Assembly (NCBI GenBank): GCA_934045075.1 | Contig: OW203725.1 | Location: forward strand, 1,392,775-1,456,774 | Source: Yponomeuta sedellus | Taxonomy: Eukaryota; Arthropoda; Insecta; Lepidoptera; Yponomeutidae | DNA: 64,000 bases | Reading direction: 5' to 3' | Shown: positions 1 to 8,937 of the stretch, piece by piece | Position numbering within the stretch: the stretch's first letter is position 1 | Layout of the letters: every line of letters begins with the position of its first letter | Program-made: the position numbers and the translations under genes | Notes under the pieces: generated by a model | Databases searched by the model: none | What the model was told of the DNA's origin: nothing | What the model saw: the letters and a program-made list of their open reading frames with translations, nothing else

Positions 1-535
1 TAAATTGTTAGAATATTTTCGGGGCTTAATCGCGTACAGTGCTACACAAGAAATAAGTCTCGCGGATGTATATGCGCAGATGACCAAATTTTGGATGTGC
101 GGCAAGTTGATCGACCAATCAGATAGTTTTATTTTATGGCAGGCCGCGCGCCTTTGTTGCTATTGGTTGATTCAACGTCATCGATGCAGGTGACTATTAG
201 TTTGGCAATATTAGCGTGAGCGAAACAGGTAGCGCTACTGCGGCAATCAATTCTGCACCTTAACCGTATCGGTTAAAGATCATGTTGAATGTACTTATAG
301 CTTCGGGTACTTTCGTTACACTTCTTCCTAGTCTGCGCGAACGTAGATTCCCGAAGGGACTTTTATGATGTGTAGTACTGTAGTAATTTATTGCTATTTT
401 ACCTCTACGTTTCGACGACGTTACAGTCATCGTGGTCACGAGAAGAGTGATGGCTGGTACCCGTTCGCGTCTTCGGCTGATAAGGTTTCAGACTACCCTC
501 AATCAGCCATCACAAAGCATTATTAGGGTTGCGAC
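1..535 (+). repeat. Interspersed repeat F, interrupted by a MITE
   Basis: Matches the reverse complement of 51300-51490. The family carries a 'gtttcgacgacgtt' motif. Here a 348-bp MITE (35-382) interrupts it, while the 51.4 kb copy is uninterrupted. It may continue left of the window. Confidence 0.8.
35..382. mobile_element. MITE A, copy 1 (TA target site)
   Basis: Ends TACAGTGCTACACA and, inverted, TACAGTACTACACA. Flanked by the TA dinucleotide; the empty site is present at 51450-51451 in another repeat F copy. About 93 percent similar by eye to copy 2 at 55954-56300. Confidence 0.85.
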
Positions 536-545
536 GCCTGGCAAA

Positions 546-1640
546 GTTTAATAGCCCAAAAGGCCGCGTCGATCGCCACTAGCTGGCCTGAAGTGGAAGC
601 TGTCGTGAAACACGCGACGGATGCGAAAATCTGTGGTTGAGGCCTTCTGCTCCCCAAGGAGTTAAAGGAGCAAAGAAGAAAAACTGGCTTAGTGGTGTCT
701 CATGTTTAATTATCTACACATAAGTGGGTTTGAAGCTCACTGGAGCCCGCCATAATAAGCAGCCACTGCAGGAAACCACATCTCAGACAGAGAGGCCGCT
801 ATGTTTTATATGCCTTGCCTCAATGTTTTTCTGTTCCATGGACATTCTTGTCTAATTTACATAGCACAAAGTATCCTAATTTAGGACTATCACAAGTATC
901 CTGACTATGTCCCACTGCTGGGCAAAGGCTCCCCTTTAGCTCTCCACACCTCAAATTATTTTAAAAAGAATTTTTTTACCAGTTGATCAAACTAACAAGC
1001 GCTATCTGGCAATGGCCTAACAGGGTTTTAGTTAACCAATCAAATTGACTTATTACAAAGACAAGGTTGGCTGAGTTAACAAACCCTCATGCCCATCATA
1101 ATAAATTCAGAAACAATCATTAGAAATTCAATAACCAAATTATTATAAACACCGGTGTGTGTGAGGTTATTCCTGGTAAGTAAATATCAATTGATTTCAA
1201 CCTGTATGGAAGCGCCATTGTTTTGTATGGTAAACATTACTAATGAATTATGTCACTGCATATGTTGGCAATATCCACAATAATTTAAGATGATGCAAGT
1301 AGGTACTAGATAGGTAGGTGGAACAAATCTTAATCTAAATCTTAATCTAATCTTACGCAAAATATTTTATTTTATTTGTTATTAAGTGTATTATTTAAAA
1401 ACGTACTGGTTTCTTCAATTTAAGTTTAAAGTTATTTATTTACTTATTTATTATTATATATCACTATTGTAATTTATTTTGTTTCTTTTATTGTTAATTA
1501 ATTTTAATTTAAAAAAAATATGGATGTAATGTCTGAAATAAATTTATTGAATTGAATTGAATTAATCTCAAAATGCCGATTAATGAATTATGTTATAAAA
1601 CTTATATAGTGGAGCCTTAACCAAGATGTATGGCACACAT
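546..1640. other. No gene recognised
   Basis: AT-rich spacer with simple A/T runs toward 1380-1560 and no convincing reading frame. 1530-1565 has a tail-like (AATTG)n run. Confidence 0.4.
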
Positions 1641-1865
1641 AGTTGTTAGTTTTGACTGCCTCGTTAGTCTAGACGTTAAGACTCTTGGGTACCAAGCTAG
1701 CGGCCGTGGGTTCGATTCCCACTGGGGGCCGCAGTACATTTGCACGGGTGGCCTGAGTCTGGGTGTATTTTCATGTTTGTGAAGTCCCTCCCTGGTTACC
1801 ATAATACAGAGTGTCCTAGTTTGGGACCAGGTCAAGAGATTGTGTTCTGTGGAAGTTATTATAGT
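1640..1865 (+). mobile_element. tRNA-derived SINE, family 2
   Basis: A box B-like gggttcgattcc follows a tRNA-like head; the body has 'ctggttaccata' and 'gtttgggaccaggtc' and ends in ATT-rich tail. Related copies are at 20862-21075, 22285-22420 and 39893-40090. Confidence 0.7.
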
Positions 1866-2350
1866 TTGTAAGGATTTACATACTTGCCCTCATAGTTAGT
1901 AAGGCTGCGAGCTTGCTCTTTCTTGCCTTGCTACACAATCAAAAGAGAGTTAGACTAAAAGTCCGTGTTCTGATGCCATTGGATGGCTGTGAGATGGGTG
2001 GCATACATTATTGTTGGCACAGAGGCTTACAGAATTGTTTCTGCCTAGAATGCCCAAATTAAGAGGGTAACAGTCAGCAGCTCAATGAGAATAGCATTAC
2101 GTTACTTAATGATCATTCAATCTCGCTCGACGAGTAAACCTAAAAAAACATTTAATAGACTTCACACAGTAACAACGGGTAAAAACTTTATTCTAAGGGG
2201 CACCCAGAGCAACCAGTGGAAATAATAAAAAAATCAAAGCTTCTTTTCTGTTTGTAAAAAAATATCATCATAAATATCAATAATAGTGATAGGTATTTAA
2301 CACTAGAAAGACCGAAGTCGTCAAATTGACGATTTTGTTAAGTAAAATGG

Positions 2351-2540
2351 TAATACTATTTTTATTTTTAATGCACTAACCCGTGCTAAGGACAATTTTA
2401 AAAACCTTTTTAGAGGCTAAAAATTCCAGCCATGCCGGGATTGGAACCCGCGACCTCTGGCACTGATAGCCAAAGGTCGCGGGTTCGAATCCCGGCATGG
2501 GCGGAATTTTTAGCCTCTAAATAGGTTTTTAAACTAAGGA
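2351..2540. mobile_element. tRNA-like SINE S, fold-back copy
   Basis: Two head-to-head copies of the tRNA-like part. Both arms carry the ggaattttt/aaaaattcc variant and the gcgacct/aggtcgc variant, pointing to one subfamily or one source molecule. Confidence 0.75.
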
Positions 2541-2831
2541 AGTTGTTTTCATTTAATCTTAAGAAGTTGTTTTTATTTTTGTTAATGAATTGATTTTATG
2601 TTATAAATGTTATTATTAAATCCATATATTTGAAATAAACACATAAATGGTATAATTACGGTTTTACAAAATAATTAAATACTATACTCAATTCCAATAA
2701 ATATTTCTTCTGCAATCCGGTTATTAGTTTCGTAGGTGGCTGAAATAACATAATCATAGTATTTTTAGGAAGCCAGTTACGTACAAGGATAAAAAATTCT
2801 TTATAGGTAACCAGTTACGTAAAAGGATAAA

Positions 2832-3353
2832 AAACCGGCCAAGTGCGAGTCAGACTCGCGCACCGAGGGTTCCGTACAAACCTGTATTATAGACCTGAGT
2901 ATTTGGTATGAATTTCAATTTAATACCTCTACGCGTTTATGAGGAAATGGGTAGTAAGTTTAAAATTATTAAAAAAATATATATTATGTGATGTAACTAA
3001 AAATTTATGGTTTTCGTAATTTTTCCTTTATCTATGCTATAAGACGTTGCTTCGTACCAAATTTCAAGATTCTGAGTTCACGGGAAGCACCCTGTAGGTT
3101 TTGATTCCCTTGCAAGTGTCGAAAATTTGCGGCATAAACGGCTGTATCTTTTGATTGCGTTGGCTTAGAAGTTTGATTTTTTCACAGCTTCAAGGGACAG
3201 TAGACCTGAGTAATTGATATAAATTTCAGCTTCATACCTCCACGCGTTCCTGAGAAAAAGGGTCTTGACAGACGGACGGACGGACGGACAGACGGACAAC
3301 AAAGTGATCCTATAAGGGTTCCGTTTTTTCCTTTTGAGGTACGGAACCCTAAA
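2832..3353 (+). mobile_element. Widespread lepidopteran repeat (aaccggccaagtgcgagtc)
   Basis: Starts aaccggccaagtgcgagtc and ends near a tacggaaccctaaaa box after a (gacg)n stretch. I know this sequence type as common in moth and butterfly genomes. A decayed piece occurs at 44100-44250 in reverse. Confidence 0.7.
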
Positions 3354-3387
3354 AATTCCTTGAATGTGAATGTGAGTGGAAGGGACG

Positions 3388-3463
3388 TCCCAGGCGGACT
3401 TACTTCGCCCAAATAGGGGATGCTAATACATCACCTATTTGGTCGAAGTAAGTCCGCCTGGGA
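3388..3463. repeat. Short fold-back, about 29-bp arms
   Basis: Arms tcccaggcggacttacttcg and its complement, with a 16-nt loop (ggatgctaatacatca). No coding potential. Confidence 0.85.
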
Positions 3464-3533
3464 TTTTCACTGTATATTCGCTGTATATTTTTAATGAATG
3501 CAACTTAATTTGATATAAGTTTAAAAACCTGCC

Positions 3534-3664
3534 AGATTCTGGCACGGATAGCCAGAGGTTGCGGGTTCGAATCCCGGCATGGGTGAATTTTTTTGCCTCT
3601 AAATAGGTTTTTAAATTTGTCCTTAGCACGGGTTAGTGCATTAAAAATAAAAAAAAATAGTATA
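3534..3664 (+). mobile_element. tRNA-like SINE S, 5'-truncated
   Basis: Box B gggttcgaatcc, then the family body and the A-rich tail ending atagtata. Confidence 0.75.
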
Positions 3665-4226
3665 ACTTCCATAGTGTTGAGATAAAAATAAAAATGCGTA
3701 TGGTGAAATGATTTCAATGGATTTTTATCAGTCCATTTTCCAAATCTTTTATTGCATTATAAATTAGATCAATAGATACTAAAATCTATTTCTTGAAAGC
3801 GTTAACTTTTTTTGCAGTTAGTTTTAAAAATATTAGTAACTTTAGTTTCCTTAGTAAAAATTCTAGTAAAAAATAGCTACTGTAACAGTTTTCTTGCCAA
3901 TGTACTTGATACGGCTACGCCGACCTTCCAATTATTCGTTGTTATGACCTGTTCCGTACTACTGAAACAAGTTTTCTCAATTACTGTATTAATTAGCCAC
4001 TCTTTTTTAAAGTACTCTCCCGAACACTTATTCGGTTACATAGAAGTATTACAAAAATCTTTATAGAAAACCAGATACATAAAAGGACAAAAAAATACTT
4101 TTAGGAAACTGGTTACCAAACTCCGGTTTCCTGAACGGCCGAAGGAGCATTAGCAAATTAACACTCAATAAAAAGAACACCAAAACCCGTTACGTTCAGC
4201 TCGGCTTAGGTCACACCAAAACTCAC

Positions 4227-4487
4227 CATCCCGTGTGGCCTTGGTACTGCCCCCGCCACCAGCCATCGTTGCTCTTCTCCAGTATGAGGATCCTGGTGCC
4301 TTTGGTGAGTGAGAGCTCGTCCGGCTGCTGCGCCTGATAGTTGTACTTAACGACGGCGGTGCCGAGCGCCTCGGTGGGTTCGACGCGGCGAGCGCCCGGC
4401 GACTCCGGCCCACTGCCGCCCCGCACTGGCGAGCTGTTCGACGGGAGGGTCTTGGACCCCGAGCCCTTCTTTACTTTCTTCTTGATG
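4227..4487 (-). CDS. dock: dock coding exon 3 (linker and SH3-2)
   Basis: The first base completes Ser of SIKKKVKKG. The exon ends phase 2 inside the Trp codon of HTGW at a GTGAGT donor; the next exon should continue FPSNY. The acceptor CAG at 4490-4488 is only 8 nt from the target-site duplication of a SINE (4512-4688), so part of the splice-acceptor region borders the insertion. Confidence 0.93.
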
Positions 4488-7219
4488 CTGGAATTTGAAG
4501 AGACAATTTGGTTACACTATTTTTATTTTTAATGCACTAATACAGAGAATAGTGTAAAGAGGTTCGAAATTTCACTGATGCCGTGAGTCGCAAATTGGCT
4601 CAATTGGTAGAGCGCTGGCACGGATAGCCAGGGGTTGCGGGTTCGAATCCCGGCATGGGTGAAATTTTTAGCCTCTAAATAGGTTTTTAGAGACAATTTG
4701 GGTCACAAGATTAGTCAGTTAGACCTGAAATAAAAAAAATCATTCATGGACATATTACACAGATCTCATTAGCCCTACACTAAGTACAACTTGATGACTT
4801 GTTATACTATTTTTGTTTCGTGCTAACTAACCCGCGACCTCTGGCTATCCGTGCCAGAGGTCGCGGGTTCGAATCCCGGCATGGGTGGAATTTTTAGCCT
4901 CTAAATAGGTTTTTAAATTTGAAGACTTGTGTTATAGGTGCTACCAATACATAGATAACATCCAAGACTCGAGACAAACTAGAAAAGTTTGTTTCCTAGT
5001 TTGACCCGGCGGGGGTTCGTACCCGAGACCTTCGGTTTTACAGCAGCATGCCAAACCGCTGCACCACCGAGGCCGTAGTTAGCTTCGTAGTTGGGCCATT
5101 GTATGCTGCTAGCGCTGAGGAATGTTAACATTTTAGACACTAAGGTTTCCTCACGATGTTTTCCTTGACGATTAGCGAGTGGTAGTTTAGTTAGACCTGA
5201 GATTTACGCACTTAGCCTCATAGTTGGGACATTGTATGTGGCAAAGGCACTAGGGCTTCCTCACGATGTTTTCCTTCACAGTAAGCGAAATGTATATTTG
5301 TGAATTTATTGCAATGCTACAATAAATTCACAAATGTACATAAGTTAGAAAACAAACTCATTGGTACATGATAGATTCCTCCGAAATTAGGAAATAAACT
5401 CATTGGGTTGAGATTCGAATCCTCGACCTCCCGATTGAGAAGACGGCGTCCTTCCGCTTCGCTACCACCGCTCCGTGTTATAAAGTTTGGTATTAATACG
5501 AAATGTAGAATACCACATCTATCTTGTGTCAGCCAATGTTCGTTTACTGCTAAACATAGGCAACAAAGATGTAGAAGAAGACTAGCCATGGGTATTTTTA
5601 TAATGCAAAAATATTACAAAGTTAACAGGTCTATTTGCGATTCTTTATTGAGGAAACCTACTTACCTAAGAGCCCAAGGTTGAGTAATGTATGTAGTGTT
5701 CATTATAAAATACCAAAAATGTAATGGTTGGTCAGCTATGTATAGTATAAGCCTAACTCTTAATTTTAAATAGATTTGTAACTCGATTTTGCTTCCTCAG
5801 AAGTATAAGTAAAATTATTTGTTAATATTGGAGATGTACCATTACAGATATGTCATTAGCCGTACGGTAAAGAAAGTTGCTCAGAATGGCATAAATTAGG
5901 CAGCTATTTAGACTTGAAAACAAGGTTTTTGCTTTTCAAGTAAGGTCAAAGCAATTCAGGCTACTACAGTAATAAAATACAAGTTTTTAATATAATTTAA
6001 ATTTTATAATATGCTAACCTTACTGATTGGACTGGATAAGCGTGAGTGTTGACCTACTGAGTACATTGGTACTCACTAGGCCTGTATTTAGTAATGTCCT
6101 TGTCTTGTCTGCCCATGACACATAACACCATAACACAGGAAATTCCAATTTAGAATCATTGAGTTGCATAACTTTGGATGGCAATCTAATTTGTAAAGTT
6201 AGTTTTGGCCTGAACATCTATGTGAAGAAATTATTTATATAGCGCCTAGTGGTCCCTTCACGCTTCACTCTTATAGTATGAGTGAAGATTCACTCACACT
6301 AGAAAGGTGAAGGGCCCACTTGGCGCTGCAGTGCCTGGATCATTGTGTTTTAGATGGAGTAGCCTTGCCAAGCACCCTCCTGACAGCTTAGTCAATAGGT
6401 GCAGAGCCAACCAAACCATGGGTTTCCTCACAATGTATATTGTAAAGATGTAATGGAAATTATTACAAAAATACAAAAGAATATTCCAAAGCAGATGAAG
6501 AGAAATTATGGGCTCTTAAAATAATGCAAACCCAGAAAACCAGTATTAATAAATGAAACCATTTCCAATAAGAAATGAGTAGCAGTTTTTTACTTTTCAT
6601 ACTTGAAAGTTAAGAAATGATATTCTGGTTTGGATTATTTCAATAACATATGTAGTGAAATAATGAGGATCAGATAACAAAATCACATTTGAACAAACCA
6701 GAAAACACCTCTGTTACATACCTATCAAACAGAGAAGGCTTTTCCTTTTTGACATAGTTGCTGGGGACATATCCAGACTGACTACGAGCATTTTGCACCC
6801 GCCACCAGTGCTTAGAATCGTCCAACAGAAGATACCGTTCATTCTTACGCAGGTCTAGTTCCTGGGCTCCCTGTGCTGCATAGTCGTACTTGGCTACCAC
6901 ATAGCACACATCATCCTGAAATTGAGATACAAATTAGGGAGCTTACAGCTTTGTAGTGACACCTGACAGCTTAGAGAAGAAACTTGGCTTGGTTTACTGT
7001 TGTTTCAAAGTAGAGGCAACAATGCAACCCATCTGTAGGTTTGGAATGATAGTAACAGATGTTGGATCTGTGGTCATCTGAGGGGGGGAGGAATGAAGGC
7101 CTCTTGAGGCCTACCTGTGCTCCTTTGCCGTGCCTCGCGTTGGCCATAGCGTGGGGCGCCGGCAGCGGTTTGTTGGCCCACACCGAGTCAGCGGCGCGCG
7201 CCGACCGCGTCTCCAACAT
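4227..7219 (-). CDS. dock: Dreadlocks (Nck-family SH3/SH2 adaptor), 5' part only
   Basis: Three exons (7219-7115, 6915-6722, 4487-4227) join in frame to about 186 residues and then run off toward the left edge. Nck/Dock adaptors bind phosphotyrosine receptors through an SH2 domain and recruit actin regulators such as Pak and WASP through three SH3 domains; in flies Dock acts in axon guidance and myoblast fusion. The visible part has SH3-1 ([20 protein letters not shown] to [12 protein letters not shown]), the basic linker [16 protein letters not shown], and most of SH3-2 ([20 protein letters not shown] to [14 protein letters not shown]). The start is the ATG at 7219, giving [17 protein letters not shown] before the conserved [14 protein letters not shown]3-3 and SH2 are not in positions 1-4226. 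The gene is divergent from Spt5. Confidence 0.95.
4512..4688 (-). mobile_element. tRNA-like SINE S in dock intron, 13-bp TSD
   Basis: Flanked by agagacaatttgg at 4499-4511 and 4689-4701. The A-rich tail complement is at the left end. It sits 22 nt upstream (in dock orientation) of the exon 3 acceptor. Confidence 0.88.
4803..4923 (-). mobile_element. tRNA-like SINE S, short fold-back copy
   Basis: Palindrome centred on tggctatccgtgcca. Probable 7-bp TSD gacttgt at 4796-4802 and 4924-4930. Confidence 0.7.
4985..5500. repeat. SINE family 3 fragments
   Basis: tRNA-like boxes (ggggttcgtacccgag and gattcgaatcctcgacc) and the body motif 'gatgttttccttcacag'. Opposed pieces form a hairpin around 5290-5341. 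Pieces of this family recur at 19380-19560, 39420-39480, 46370-46420 and 58745-59440. Confidence 0.6.
5690..6230. other. dock intron 2, no gene recognised
   Basis: AT-rich intronic DNA between SINE pieces; no feature seen. Confidence 0.4.
6232..6440 (+). mobile_element. SINE-like repeat (tggtcccttcac / agtgcctgg)
   Basis: Shares 'gtgaagggcccact' and 'agtgcctgg' with 39240-39480, 30245-30400 (reverse) and 52395-52460. Boundaries approximate. Confidence 0.55.
6722..6915 (-). CDS. dock: dock coding exon 2 (SH3-1)
   Basis: Begins after a TTTCAG acceptor with GAT GAT GTG (DDVCYVV) and ends phase 2 at a GTATGT donor after KKEKPSLFD. It contains the full first SH3 domain, with the ALYDY-like AKYDY, the WW pair and the PSNYV motif. 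Confidence 0.95.
7115..7219 (-). CDS. dock: dock coding exon 1
   Basis: 35 codons in a CpG-rich patch, ending at a GTAGGC donor in phase 0. The residues are not a known domain; Nck-family N-termini ahead of SH3-1 vary. An alternative start or further 5' UTR exons cannot be ruled out. Confidence 0.75.
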
Positions 7220-7882
7220 GACACCCGCGCCGCGGGACCACCTCCGCCCTCCTCACTGATACATCGCACACACCACCAAGAATCACCACTGCACGACACC
7301 AAACGCCCGCACCATGCAAAACTCGCGGCTGTACGATGATCCAAGAGCAAAAACCACCCGATTGTTTATTGTGGAACGTGCGAAAATTCGATCGAAAGCG
7401 ATCAGCGAAAGGAAAGGTGCACCGAACCGAGGATGGAGCGTAGCCTTTGCGAGCACTAGGCACTTGTGTAATAACTTCCGCAGACGCACTAATGTATAGG
7501 AATCACAGTATTAATGAGATAATCTCGCTATAAGCTCTAGTAGCCGAGAATTCTTTGAAAATCTTAACATAAGTCGGTGGGGCATCGACGAATCAATAGA
7601 CAAAAAAAAATCTTTTTTTGTGAGAGTAGAGAGACGTTCATTTTTTCGTAGCGTGACGGAAATATGATTTTGTATATAAAACCCTACAAAAGCATGGATT
7701 TAAATGGCGGAATCCACTAAATTTAACGTGAGTTCATAAAATTACATATTTGAGAGTAAAGTAGATGTTATCGGAATTTAGATAAATTTTCTTTATAAAT
7801 TGCATTATAGGTACACTTATATTCCATGCGTGTAATGGAGTGTATCCCGCCTGTGTATCCCGCCATGTTTGATATTGTTTAC
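7220..7882. promoter_or_regulatory. Divergent dock/Spt5 upstream region, left half
   Basis: The spacer between the two start codons is 7220-8710. Its dock-proximal part (to about 7490) is CpG-rich with many short overlapping frames, as expected for 5' UTR and promoter DNA. No TATA box or TSS can be assigned from sequence alone. A hAT-type MITE occupies 7883-8379. Confidence 0.4.
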
Positions 7883-8379
7883 TAGGAGTGGGTCGTTGTC
7901 CGATATTTCGACGACGAAACGCAACCGTTTTTTCTGGAACGAAAACAGGTCCTCGAAACGGTCCTCGTTCGCAACTGGTTTCATTGTATGCGAACGAGCA
8001 AGTCGCAGAGGACGGTCAAACGAGTGCGAACGAGACGAAATCACGAAACATCGGAAAAAATAAGTTGTTTTACACGATATTAGACTGTATACTCATAGAC
8101 ATAAAGATTACTTTATTGTATCACAGACCAAAACGAACGGAACGAGCAAGGAGCCGACGACGACTTCGCAATGATCTCATTACGTTCTAGGCTCTATTAA
8201 TATAGCACTAAAGGACATATCCGCGTCAAATAATCTAAGGACTGGTCTCGCGACGAACGATCGCTGGCACTGCTTTAGAGTCTCTGGCACTGCTTTATAA
8301 TGAAACGTAAAACGGTCCTATCGTCGCGGAACACAAAACGGTCTTATAAAACGGTTCGTCTTTGCAACGATCACTCCTA
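7883..8379 (+). mobile_element. hAT-type non-autonomous element H1, short form
   Basis: 497 bp, ends taggagtgggtcgttg and inverted taggagtgatcgttg, flanked by an exact 8-bp duplication ttgtttac (7875-7882, 8380-8387). Eight-bp TSDs are the hAT signature. No transposase frame. Sits between dock and Spt5. Confidence 0.93.
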
Positions 8380-8387
8380 TTGTTTAC

Positions 8388-8710
8388 ATAATGTTGCCAC
8401 AGATAAATAACTGCATGATATTAGCAGAAAATGAAACTGATTAAACCTTTATTAATTATTTGAATATTATTACGTATTATTATTATGTTATAGCTGTAAA
8501 TTAAATTCTACCTTTTTTGCGTAAGTTAAATTCCGAAAAATTTTCCGTCCACGAAAAATTTAAAAATATTTGATAATCTTTTTTGACTCTCATACAGATG
8601 GCAGCATTTTAGTAGATATTTTGCTTTCGTGTACGAATTCTGTGTGCAACAAATTCACGTAAATAGGCTAAATGGGCAACATCAAAGCCTAGAAGGTAGC
8701 AGAAGTGACC
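8388..8710. promoter_or_regulatory. Spt5: Spt5 proximal upstream region
   Basis: AT-rich DNA between the MITE and the Spt5 ATG. It must contain the Spt5 5' UTR or an upstream intron. No clear core promoter motif was seen. Confidence 0.3.
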
Positions 8711-8937
8711 ATGTCTGATTCAGAAGGCAGCAACTTCTCAGGGAGCGGCTCCGAGGCGGGCAGCGCGGCTTCGAACCGGTCACGCAAAAGCGTTGTTTCC
8801 AATCGGTCGGCGAGGTCTCGCTCGGGCTCAAGATCCGTCGCGTCGCGCTCTGTGAGCCGCAGCCCTTCTCGAAGCCCATCGAGGTCGAGATCCAGGTCTC
8901 GTTCACGTTCCCGTTCCCCTTCCCGCTCTCGCTCCAG
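8711..8937 (+). CDS. Spt5: Spt5 coding exon 1
   Basis: Codes for the Ser/Arg-rich start of the protein, a long run of RS-type dipeptides. It ends in phase 2 at a GTTAGT donor. The low-complexity RS run is normal for insect Spt5 but easy to misalign. Confidence 0.9.

Noticed and set aside
1617..1835. 72-codon minus-strand frame
   Set aside because: Lies within SINE family 2.
2440..2500. Genuine tRNA genes at the many ggttcgaatcc boxes
   Set aside because: The copies are followed by the same SINE body and tail, the anticodon loop lacks the usual T33, and copies are numerous and diverged.
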